Source: Burkholderia sp. Bp8963
Lineage (GTDB): Bacteria; Pseudomonadota; Gammaproteobacteria; Burkholderiales; Burkholderiaceae
Reading direction: 5' to 3'
Length of the DNA stretch: 64,000 nt
Assembly: GCF_003854275.1 (NCBI RefSeq)
Contig: NZ_QTQP01000022.1
Location: forward strand, 58,437 to 122,436
Part shown: piece after piece, positions 55,002 through 63,700 of the stretch
Position numbering within the stretch: the stretch's first letter is position 1
How the letters are laid out: each line of letters opens with the position of its first letter
Notes under the pieces: generated by a model
What the model saw: the letters and a program-made list of their open reading frames with translations, nothing else
Told to the model about the DNA's origin: nothing
Databases searched by the model: none
Translations under genes and position numbers: made by a program

Positions 55002-56405
55002 TTGTCTTTCGTGATCGTCCTCGCCGCGCTGGCGTTCCTGATGTTCGCCGCGTACCGCGGCTACAGCGTGATCCTGTTCGCGCCGATCGCCGCACTCGGC
55101 GCCGTGCTCATGACCGATCCGGCCGCCGTCGCGCCGGTCTTCTCCGGCATCTTCATGGAGAAGATGGTCGGCTTCGTCAAACTCTACTTCCCTGTGTTCA
55201 TGCTCGGCGCGGTGTTCGGCAAGGTGATCGAACTGTCCGGCTTCTCGGAAGCGATCGTCCACGCCGCGATCCGCTACATCGGCCGCTCGCGCGCGAATGC
55301 GGTGATCGTCGCCGTGTGCGCGCTGCTCACCTATGGCGGCGTGTCGCTGTTCGTCGTCGTGTTCGCGGTCTATCCGTTCGCGGCCGAGCTCTACCGCCAG
55401 AGCAACATTCCGAAGCGGCTGATGCCCGGCGCAATCGCGCTCGGCGCGTTTTCGTTCACGATGGATTCGCTGCCCGGCACGCCGCAGATCCAGAACATCA
55501 TCCCGACCACGTTCTTCAAGACGACTGCGTGGGCCGCCCCCGCGCTCGGCACGATCGGCTCGGTGTTCATCGTGATCGTCGGCCTGTCGTATCTCGAATG
55601 GCGCCGCCGCTCGGCGATGGCAAAGGGCGAAGGCTACGGCACGTCGCTCGTGAACGAGCCCGAGCGCGTCGAGGCGACGTCGCTGCCGAATCCCGCGCTC
55701 GCGATCCTGCCGCTGATCCTCGTCGGCGTGTCGAACTTCGCGTTCACGAAGCTGATCCCGACGTGGTACGGCGCCGCGTCGTATACGGTCGCGCCGGACG
55801 TGCTGCCGGGCGTGCATACGCCGGTGACGACGTCGATCAAGACCGTCGTCGCGATCTGGTCGGTCGAGGCTGCACTGCTGCTCGGCATCCTGCTCGTCAT
55901 CGCCACCGCGTTCCGGCGCGTCAGCGACCGCTTCGCGGCCGGCTCGAAGGCCGCGGTCGGCGGCGCGCTGCTCGCCGCGATGAACACCGCGTCCGAATAC
56001 GGCTTCGGCGGCGTCATTGCCGCGCTGCCGGGCTTCCTCGTCGTCGGCGATGCGCTGAAGAGCATTCCGAACCCGCTCGTCAACGCGGCCGTGTCGGTCA
56101 GCTCGCTCGCCGGCATCACCGGCTCGGCATCGGGCGGCATGAGCATCGCGCTCGCCGCAATGTCGGATCTGTTCATCAAGGGCGCGCAGGCGGCCAACAT
56201 TCCGATGGACGTGCTGCACCGGGTCGTCGCGATGGCAAGCGGCGGCATGGACACGCTGCCGCACAACGGCGCGGTGATCACGCTGCTCGCGGTGACGGGC
56301 CTCACGCACCGCGAGTCGTATCGCGATATCTTCGCGGTCACCGTGATCAAGACGCTCGCGGTGTTCTTCGTGATCGCGGTGTATTACACGACAGGCCTCG
56401 TGTAA
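55002..56405 (+). CDS. GntP-family permease (candidate 3-hydroxybutyrate transporter)
   Basis: 467 residues, about 12 membrane helices: MSFVIVLAALAFLMFAAYRGYSVILFAPIAALGAVL, then GAFSFTMDSLPGTPQIQNIIPTTFFKT and GGMDTLPHNGAVITLLAVTGLTHRESY, conserved GntP/DsdX-type segments. Family members import gluconate, D-serine or D-3-hydroxybutyrate. AGGAG precedes ATG 55002. The sigma-54 PAS regulator next door favours D-3-hydroxybutyrate by analogy, but no bdhA dehydrogenase gene is adjacent, so the substrate is uncertain. Confidence 0.85.
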   Translation: MSFVIVLAALAFLMFAAYRGYSVILFAPIAALGAVLMTDPAAVAPVFSGIFMEKMVGFVKLYFPVFMLGAVFGKVIELSGFSEAIVHAAIRYIGRSRANAVIVAVCALLTYGGVSLFVVVFAVYPFAAELYRQSNIPKRLMPGAIALGAFSFTMDSLPGTPQIQNIIPTTFFKTTAWAAPALGTIGSVFIVIVGLSYLEWRRRSAMAKGEGYGTSLVNEPERVEATSLPNPALAILPLILVGVSNFAFTKLIPTWYGAASYTVAPDVLPGVHTPVTTSIKTVVAIWSVEAALLLGILLVIATAFRRVSDRFAAGSKAAVGGALLAAMNTASEYGFGGVIAALPGFLVVGDALKSIPNPLVNAAVSVSSLAGITGSASGGMSIALAAMSDLFIKGAQAANIPMDVLHRVVAMASGGMDTLPHNGAVITLLAVTGLTHRESYRDIFAVTVIKTLAVFFVIAVYYTTGLV

Positions 56406-56442
56406 CGACATTCGCCGGGCTGCGGCCCCGCATCGCCCCTCA

Positions 56443-56462
56443 CCGGCCGCGTCAGCGGCCGG
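56443..56462 (+). terminator. Terminator after the GntP gene
   Basis: CCGGCCGC (56443-56450), loop GTCA, GCGGCCGG (56455-56462), followed by CTTCGTTTCC. Perfect 8-bp stem 38 nt after the stop. The rest of the 306-nt gap to 56711 shows nothing I can name. Confidence 0.65.
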
Positions 56463-56711
56463 CTTCGTTTCCGCCAGCGGGCCGCCGCACACGCTTCTCG
56501 AACGCAATCCGGCCCCGGCGGCTGTCGCTTGCCAACCGGCTTCCATCGCGCTCGCCACGCCCCGGCCGATCCGCACCGCCGCGTGCATTGTTGTTTGCGG
56601 CGGAACACTGCGTTGGGCGCCGCGCCATTTATGGCGCTTCGGACGCGGCCTACACTGCCTCCCACGACTGACACGAAAAACGTGTCATCAGGAAACGTGG
56701 AGGTAACGATC

Positions 56712-56981
56712 ATGAAATCCCTGGTCCGCGCGATTGCCCTGGCCTTGACCATCTCTGCCCCGCTCGCCGCCCACGCGCAATCGAACCAGCCGCTCACGCG
56801 CGCACAGGTTCACGCCGAAGTGCTCGCGCTCAAGAAAGCCGGCTTCCAGCCGAGCGACTGGTTCTATCCCGCGAGCATCCTTGCGGCCGAAGCGAAGGTA
56901 GCCCAACAGAAAAACCCGTCGCAAGCGGACGGCTCCGGATACGGCAGCGCTCACGGCGCGGCAACGGAATCGGGGCAGTAA
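56712..56981 (+). CDS. DUF4148 family exported protein
   Basis: 89 residues. Signal peptide MKSLVRAIALALTISAPLAAHAQ, then SNQPLTRAQVHAEVLALKKAGFQPSDWFYPASILAAEAKVAQQ, the DUF4148 pattern abundant in Burkholderia. GGAGG precedes ATG 56712. Small periplasmic protein of unknown function; its C-terminal Gly/Ser tail is low-complexity. Confidence 0.85.
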   Translation: MKSLVRAIALALTISAPLAAHAQSNQPLTRAQVHAEVLALKKAGFQPSDWFYPASILAAEAKVAQQKNPSQADGSGYGSAHGAATESGQ

Positions 56982-57062
56982 TCCGGTATCCGAAGCGCTC
57001 CGTTACTATCTTCCCGCGCGGCTTCCGGTCGCCGGCACGACGATGCAGCGCCGAACCAAGCG

Positions 57063-57428
57063 TCAACGCGGCGCGATGCTCGCCTTCGCGTACGACTCGC
57101 GTTCGATCTCGAACATTTCGGCGCAAAGCTGCAGATGGGTGCCCGATGGCGCGTGACAGCGCACCTTCAGCACCGCCAGAACATGCTCGGCCAGATCCCG
57201 CTTGACGTCGACGGACCGGCCGCTCAGCAGCGCCAGCTTCGCGTGTGCGAACGCGCGCGGCGCGCCGGTCGTCCCCACGACGAATTCGTCGAAACGCAGC
57301 GCGCGGCTCTTGATGTCCGGTTCGTCGAAATGGCCGGACGCAACGAGCGCCTCGTTGAGCGCGATCAGCGTGGCCGTCGCGTCGAACCCGTCGAGATTGC
57401 AGGAATATTCAAGCGTCAGATGGGGCAT
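57063..57428 (-). CDS. 5-carboxymethyl-2-hydroxymuconate isomerase-like tautomerase (CHMI)
   Basis: 121 residues starting MPHLTLEYSCNL; Pro2 becomes the catalytic N-terminal proline of the tautomerase superfamily. Conserved FDEPDIKSRALRFDEFVVG and FAHAKLALLSGRSVDVKRDLAEHVLAVL. CHMI works in homoprotocatechuate degradation, but no hpa genes are nearby, so this may be a free-standing relative. Confidence 0.85.
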   Translation of the reverse strand: MPHLTLEYSCNLDGFDATATLIALNEALVASGHFDEPDIKSRALRFDEFVVGTTGAPRAFAHAKLALLSGRSVDVKRDLAEHVLAVLKVRCHAPSGTHLQLCAEMFEIERESYAKASIAPR

Positions 57429-57945
57429 GGTGTCGAAGCGTTGCAGGAGGGGAATGATGGCCGGCCCGAATGCGCCGGACCGGCCCGCCAAATAGCGGGA
57501 ATGGTAACGTCCGATGCGCGTCGCTGCAAAATAACGCGAATTTCAACCAGCGCAAACGTTAGCGAATACGCACACCATCCATTCCATATATCAAATCACC
57601 AAACGATACAGCGCGCGCATCTGCCGTAAAACGAATTGATTCTCGAGCGGTCATCACACGCCGAATTCAAATGACACATTTTCACGCGCCGGCCGGCACG
57701 CGACGGCCCGTCAGGACATCACCAGTCAATTGATACCGCCGCCTCTCCTCGCATTGGCGAATTTTAAATATCTTACGCCGCCATTCGTCGCAATTGGCCA
57801 CCAGGCATTCACGCATCCGTGTATAGTTTCGCCTTCAATAAATCTCGCACGTTCCCGCGCCCGGAATCGATCCGGTTGCGCGCCGGTATTCGTCGTATTC
57901 ACGTGCGAATCAGAATGATTCACCGAATCCGGGGCGGTACGTGCG
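57429..57945. other. 517-nt AT-richer intergenic region before an AraC gene
   Basis: No convincing gene. From about 57520 to 57940 the base composition is clearly less GC-rich than the window as a whole, with several ATTTT/AAAT runs. Expected to contain the AraC promoter and possibly H-NS-bound DNA; I see no firm consensus sites. Confidence 0.5.
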
Positions 57946-58992
57946 ATGACACAGCCAGAAATCATCATTTCCACCGATGCGGTCGAGCCGTGCTTGCGCA
58001 ATGATTTCTGGCGCGAAGTCACGTCTCCCATATTCGACACCACGCCCGTCGACGGTACGACGAACACGCCGCTCTTCGGCACCATCCGAAGCCGTCCGGT
58101 CGGCGGACTGCTGATCGGCACGGTCAGCTTCAATGCACAGCGCTACCGGCGCGACCGGCGTGTGATCGCACAGGGTGGCCTCGATCACCACCTGATCCAG
58201 ATCCTGACCGCCGGAACGATGCGCGGCACGTTCGGCCGGCGCAGCGTGACGGCCGAACCGGGCGACATCTGCATCATGGATTTCACGCAGACCTTCGAGA
58301 GCCGCGCCGACACCGGTGCGAGGATGACGATGGCCGTGCCGCGCAAGGATCTGGAAAACGCGCTCGGACGGCGCAACCTGCACGGCGCCGTGCTGAAGGC
58401 CGGCGCGCCGATGACGCAACTGCTGGTCGATTTTCTGCAAGGCTTGAGGGCCGTATCGGCACGCCTGTCGGCCAGCGAGGCGTTCGCCGCGCAGGACGCG
58501 ATGGTGTCGCTGCTTGCGGCCGGCCTCACCGGACAGGACATCACGGGACACGTTACGCCCTCGGCGCTCAATGACGCGTTGCGCGAACGCGTAATCGAAT
58601 TCATCGACGCGAACCTCACGTGTCCGGAGCTCGGCCCCGGGCTGCTGATGCGCCGGTTCCGGATTTCGCGCGCCCATCTGTACCGGGCTTTCGCCGACGA
58701 CGGCGGCGTGGGCACGCTCATCCGCAACAAGCGCCTCGATGCGGCCTACCTGGCACTCACGCATCAGCACGGGCGCGAACGTTCGATCACGGAGATCGCG
58801 ACCGACTGCGGCTTCTCCAGCAGCGCCCAGTTTCTGCGGGCCTTCCGCTCGCACTTCGGCCTCACGCCCAGCGACGCGAAGCGGGAAGGCGTGATGCCCG
58901 CGGCAGCGCTCGGCGAAGGCTCGCATTCGCTGCAACGTCATTTCGCACACTATCGTTCGGCGCCGGATACCGAATCGCACGCGCGGGATTGA
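57946..58992 (+). CDS. AraC-family transcriptional regulator (copy A)
   Basis: 348 residues. N-terminal cupin-like ligand domain (about 1-190; ISTDAVEPCLRNDFWREVTSPIFDTTPVDG...FNAQRYRRDRRVIAQGGLDHHLIQIL) and C-terminal double HTH (about 240-320; FRISRAHLYRAFADDGGVGTLIRNKRLDAAYLAL, ITEIATDCGFSSSAQFLRAFRSHFGLTPSDAKR). Target and ligand unknown. Paralogue of the convergent AraC gene ending at 59339, of identical length. Confidence 0.9.
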   Translation: MTQPEIIISTDAVEPCLRNDFWREVTSPIFDTTPVDGTTNTPLFGTIRSRPVGGLLIGTVSFNAQRYRRDRRVIAQGGLDHHLIQILTAGTMRGTFGRRSVTAEPGDICIMDFTQTFESRADTGARMTMAVPRKDLENALGRRNLHGAVLKAGAPMTQLLVDFLQGLRAVSARLSASEAFAAQDAMVSLLAAGLTGQDITGHVTPSALNDALRERVIEFIDANLTCPELGPGLLMRRFRISRAHLYRAFADDGGVGTLIRNKRLDAAYLALTHQHGRERSITEIATDCGFSSSAQFLRAFRSHFGLTPSDAKREGVMPAAALGEGSHSLQRHFAHYRSAPDTESHARD

Positions 58993-59168
58993 TGATTCGC
59001 ACAACAGATTCGCAATGACCTTCTTCGTTGACGTCGAATCGCTGGCCCAATGCGCGTTCGAATCCGGATTCCGCGTTCGCCTGCCGAAATGGGAAATTCC
59101 AATGGCATTCAGGAGACAAATCGAAGCCTCGCACCATTCATTCCAATTCGAAAGAATGTGAAAATAAC

Positions 59169-59189
59169 GACACGGACGCACCCCGTGTC
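59169..59189. terminator. Hairpin, probably terminating the leftward AraC gene
   Basis: GACACGG (59169-59175) and CCGTGTC (59183-59189), 7-nt loop; on the minus strand it is followed by GTTATTTTC. Lies between the two convergent AraC genes. Confidence 0.5.
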
Positions 59190-59211
59190 CGGTATTTTCT
59201 GTGCCATTCGA

Positions 59212-59239
59212 AAGCCACATTCGTGTGGCTTCTTTTTTT
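59212..59239 (+). terminator. Intrinsic terminator of AraC copy A
   Basis: AAGCCACA (59212-59219), loop TTCG, TGTGGCTT (59224-59231), then C and seven Ts. Perfect stem, stable UUCG tetraloop and T-run: a canonical rho-independent terminator, 219 nt after the stop. Confidence 0.9.
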
Positions 59240-59338
59240 GGCCGAGCGGACGGCAACGACAGCGCTCGCTTCGGTCAAATGGCTGCTGAAACCGGATATG
59301 CACACGACGCAGCGCGACACCGTTCGCCACACCGGTGC

Positions 59339-60385
59339 TTATCGGCCGCGCGTATCCTGCGTTGGCTTCGGCGGCACCGCATGGCGCGCGAAGTGGCCAT
59401 GCAGGCGCGACAGATCGTGTGCGGCCGCGGTGCGTTTCGCTTGCCCCATCCTGACCTCGCGCGCCGTCATCCCGAAGCGTTGACGCATCGCATGCACGAA
59501 CCGGTCGCTGCTCGAAAAGCCGTGGCGGAGCGCGACTTCCTTGATCGACTGCCCGTTCGACCGGGGATCGACGAGCGCCCGATACGCGAGATCGAGGCGG
59601 CGGTCGCGGATGAAACGCGCGACGCCGCCGTCCGCCTCGAACACGCGGTACAGGTGGGCACGGGAAATGCGGAAGTGCGCGATCAGCGATTCAGGGCCGA
59701 GATCGTGATCCGTCAAATGATGGGAGATGTGCTGCACGATCCGCCTGCGCAGCGCGGCGCCGTGCGTCGCGAAGCGCTTGCCGTCCGCGTGCGGCGCATC
59801 CAGCAGCGCCGCGGCGAGCAACGTCACCATCGCATCCTGCACCGCGATGGCCTGCGGCGCCGACACGTGCGCGGCCACCCGGTGCATATCCATCAGATAG
59901 TCGGCAAGCAGGCGCGTGATCCCCCGGCTCGCGCTCAACACCGCACCGTGCAGGTTCCGTCCGTCGGCCGCGAGCTCGAGCCGGTCGCGCGGCACGACGA
60001 CCGCGAAGGACGCGCCCGCGTCCACCCTGCTGCTCAGCGGCTGGCCGAGATCGATCAGATAGATGTCGCCCGTGGCCGCGCGCGCGTCGATGCCGTTGAA
60101 ATTGCCGACGTGCGCGCCTGAATGCACGAACTGGACGATGTAATGGTCGAGGCCGCTCTGCTCGATCGTGCGGCGATCGCGTCGGTACTGTTGGGCGTTG
60201 ACCGATGCGCGCCACAGCAGCATCTCGCCGAACATCCGCGACACGAGCGTACCGGCCAGTCGCGCGTCGCCGCGATCCGCAACCGGCGTCGTTTCCGCGA
60301 TGGGCCGCGTGACATCGCGCCAGTATTCATCCCGCAACGCGGGCTCGACCTGGTCGGTCGATAAAAAGACTTCCCCGGATGCCAT
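59339..60385 (-). CDS. AraC-family transcriptional regulator (copy B)
   Basis: 348 residues, same architecture as copy A: LSTDQVEPALRDEYWRDVTRPIAETTPVAD and NAQQYRRDRRTIEQSGLDHYIVQFV in the ligand domain, and FRISRAHLYRVFEADGGVARFIRDRRLDLAYRAL plus IKEVALRHGFSSSDRFVHAMRQRFGMTAREVR in the HTH region. The two clearly derive from one ancestor. It is also upstream of (and codirectional with) nothing but intergenic DNA; the adhesin gene ends 345 nt to its right. Start at ATG 60385. Confidence 0.9.
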   Translation of the reverse strand: MASGEVFLSTDQVEPALRDEYWRDVTRPIAETTPVADRGDARLAGTLVSRMFGEMLLWRASVNAQQYRRDRRTIEQSGLDHYIVQFVHSGAHVGNFNGIDARAATGDIYLIDLGQPLSSRVDAGASFAVVVPRDRLELAADGRNLHGAVLSASRGITRLLADYLMDMHRVAAHVSAPQAIAVQDAMVTLLAAALLDAPHADGKRFATHGAALRRRIVQHISHHLTDHDLGPESLIAHFRISRAHLYRVFEADGGVARFIRDRRLDLAYRALVDPRSNGQSIKEVALRHGFSSSDRFVHAMRQRFGMTAREVRMGQAKRTAAAHDLSRLHGHFARHAVPPKPTQDTRGR

Positions 60386-60730
60386 GTTCTCCTCGCGTTG
60401 TTCCTTGCGAATGTCGTTGTCGTGGAGCGCGAGTGGCGACGGACGATGTGGCACGGTCGCCCGGTCGGAGATCCACGGTCCGGCGCCGCGGGTGCGGCGC
60501 CGCAAGCCGTTGCCGGCAGGTGGGACGGGATGTGCGGCGGTCGCGATCGCCGGGCAGCGGATTGCAATGGCTGCCGGGATGCACGACGGACGACCAGCGA
60601 CGAGATTGTTCCGCCGATCCGGCGTGGCAACTTTTGCTGCAGCGTCTGCGGATGTTGCTTGCCCGGACGGACACGCAACATCCGCTAGCCACGCACTCGA
60701 TGAAAGTGCGTCGTTACGAGACGGCTCGCG
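60386..60730. other. Intergenic region between AraC copy B and the adhesin gene
   Basis: 345 nt without a gene. It must contain the AraC copy B promoter and the adhesin 3' end; only the inverted repeat at 60648-60685 stands out. Confidence 0.5.
60648..60685. terminator. 11-bp inverted repeat 3' of the adhesin gene
   Basis: GCGGATGTTGC (60648-60658) and GCAACATCCGC (60675-60685), perfect, 16-nt loop, 46 nt past the adhesin stop. No T-tract; terminator or operator. Confidence 0.45.
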
Positions 60731-63700
60731 TCAGAACTGGTAGCCCGCGCCGACCACCGCGCCGAAGTCCGAGCGCGTGTTGCCCGTGACGGACGCCTTG
60801 ACGACCCACTTGTCGTTTTGCGTCACATACGAGTAACCCGCCGCGAAGCCTTGCTGGCCACGGTAGTTCGCCGTTGCTGCCGACACCATCGAACGCCCCG
60901 GCGCCGTCGGTTGCGGAAGACCGGCAACCGCCATCGCCGACGCAACACCGCCCAACATGTCCTTCTTGACGGTGTTCAGGTCGTTGTACACCTGGCCGAC
61001 GCGTTGATCCGTGTAGCTGCGCGATGCGGCCGTCGATGCCGCGACGTTGTCGTTCAGCTGCTGCACGTTCACCGCATCGGTCGGCGCCGTACCGGCCGCG
61101 ACGTTGGTGACCTGACGCTCGTTGCCCTTCGCACCGACCGAGAACGAGTTGTCGCGATCCGCGACCGAGCCCTGGCCGACCGCCACCGCGTTCTTGCCGG
61201 TTGCGCTTGACGTCGACCCGAACGAGCCCGCATCCGCGCGCGCGATCCAGCTCGTATTCGCGTCGGTGGCTGCGGCCTTGATGTCCTGATTGGTCTTGAC
61301 GTCCTTGAGCGCGTTGTTGAGCTGGCCGACGTTCACCGCGTCATTGCTGCTGACGCCCGCTGCAACGCCCGTCAGTACGCGATCCGCGTTCGAACCGTTG
61401 GCGAAGTTCACCGACGTGCCGCCCGTCCCCGCGCCGACCGTGATCTGGCCGTTCGGGTCCTGCTGCTGCACGAGACCCGCCTTGCCGTTCGTCACGTTGG
61501 TCACGTTCTGCTGCAGGTTCGTGATGTCGGTCGTGTTCTTCGTGACTTGCTGATTCGTCGCGTAGAGTTGCGAACCGTTCACCGCGTCCGTGCTGGTTGC
61601 GCTGAGCGTACCGGCCTGCACGTTCGTGATCTTCGTGCCACCCGCGCCACCGCCGAGCGTGATGATGCTCTTCGAGCTGTCGTCGTACGTGACGGCCAGC
61701 GCACCAAGCTGGTTGATGCTCGACTGCACGCCCTTCAACTGCTTCACGTTCACCGCATCGGTATCGTCCACGCCGGCCGCGACGTTCTTCAGCACAACTG
61801 GCGAGGCCGTGTCACCGCCGACGAGCGAAACGGAATTCAGGCGCTTGCCGTTCGCGTCCACGTCATACTTCACGACATTCTTCACGGCCTCCCCGGTCTG
61901 GTTCGACACGTTCGTGATCTGCTGCTGCAGATCCGACTTCACGCCGAACAACTGACCGCCATTCACTGCATCGGTGCTGCCCGCCGCGACGCTGCCGTCG
62001 GCCACGTTGGTGATCTTCGTTGCCGCGCCGCCGCGCGCTGCGTTGTACGCGCCGATGCTCGGATCGAACTGCAGCGCGTCCTTCTGCAAGCCTGCGATCG
62101 CCGTCGTGTTGTTGACGATGTTCGTTTCCGCGTTGCTGATGCGCGTTTCGTGGTTCTGGATCGTCGTCGTGTTGCCCGCAACGCGACCGTCGATGTTGCT
62201 GAGCGCGTCGCCGACGTTGTTGTACGTGCCGCCGCCGACGTCGTACTTCGGCGCATTGATCGAACCGTTCGTGTTCGCCGATGCACCGCCGCCGAGCGCA
62301 GCCGCGACGCTGTCGGTCGCATAGCGCAGTTGCGAGCCGTTCACCGCATCATTGCTGCCGACATAGACGCCGCCTTCCGCGACATTCGTCACGCGCACCG
62401 GAACGCCGCCGTTGCCGGCGCCGAGCGAAACCTGCCGCTTGCTCGAATCGTCGTACTTCACCGCGAGCGAATCGAGTGCGTCGACACCAGTTTTCACCGC
62501 GGCATTCAGCTGATCGACGTTGACCGCGTCGGTGCCCTTCACGCCTTGCGCAACGTTGGCGATCTGCTGCGGCGCACCGCTTCCGTGGCTCGCGTCGTAC
62601 GCGCCGAGCGTCGCATTCCATTGCAGCGCATCCTGCTTGAGCGCCGAAATGTTGGTCGTGTTCGTCGTCACACGCTGGTCGATCGACGTGATCGTGTTGC
62701 CCTGCGTGCTGATCTGCTGCTGCAGATTGCCGGCTGCCTTCGACAGTTGACCGACGTTGACGGCATCGTTGTTCGCGACACCATCAGCCACGTTCGACAG
62801 CTTGACCGGCGCATGACCCGCGCCGCCGAGCGTGACCGTGTTCCTGTCGCTTCCGTCGTACTTGACGTTCAGCTTGTCCGCTTGCTGCAGGTTCGTGACG
62901 TTCGTGTTCGTCGTCGACAGATTGCTCGTCAGCGTCGACACGTTCGTCGTCAGATTGTCGACGCGCGTCGTCTGCGTCGCGACGTTCTGGTTGGTCGCGT
63001 ACAGCTGCGAACCGTTGACCGCATCGGTGCTCTTTGCGTCGAGCGAACCCGGCGCGACATTCGCGATCTTCACCGGGCCAGTTGCCCCGCCTGCGAGCGT
63101 CACCGAGTTCACACGATTGCCGTTCGCATCCGTGTCGTACACGACCGCATTCTTCGTCGCCACGCCGACTTGCGTGCCGATCTGGTCCTGCACCTGCTTC
63201 AGTTGTGCGCCGTTGATCGCGTCCGTGCTCGTGGTCGACACATCGCCCGCTGCAACGTTCGTGATCTTCTGTGCCGAACCGCTGCCGTGCGAAGCATCGT
63301 ATGCGCCAGCCGATGCCGACCATTGCAGCGCATCCTGTTGCAGTGCGCCGATGTGGGTCGTGTTCTGCGTGACCTGGCCGCCGATGTTCCGGATGTCGGT
63401 CGTGTTCTGCGTGACTTGCCCACCGATCTGCGTGATCGAATCGCCCTGCTTCGCAACCGTCTGGTTGGTTGCATACAGTTGCGAGCCGTTCACCGCATCC
63501 GTGCTCGTCGCCGACAGCTCGGCCGCCTTGACGTTCGTCACCTTCGTGCCGTTCGGGCCTGCGAGCGTCACGGTGTCGAAACCTTCCGCGCCGTCGTATT
63601 TCACGTTCCGCTTGTCGGCCGCCTGCAGGTTCGACACGTCCGTCTGCGTGCCGGTGAGGCTCGTGCTCAGGTTCGTGACGTTCTGGTTGGTCGCGTACAG

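Noticed and set aside
57730..57918. 62-codon frame in the AT-richer gap
   Set aside because: No ribosome site and no recognisable features; could be real but cannot be supported.
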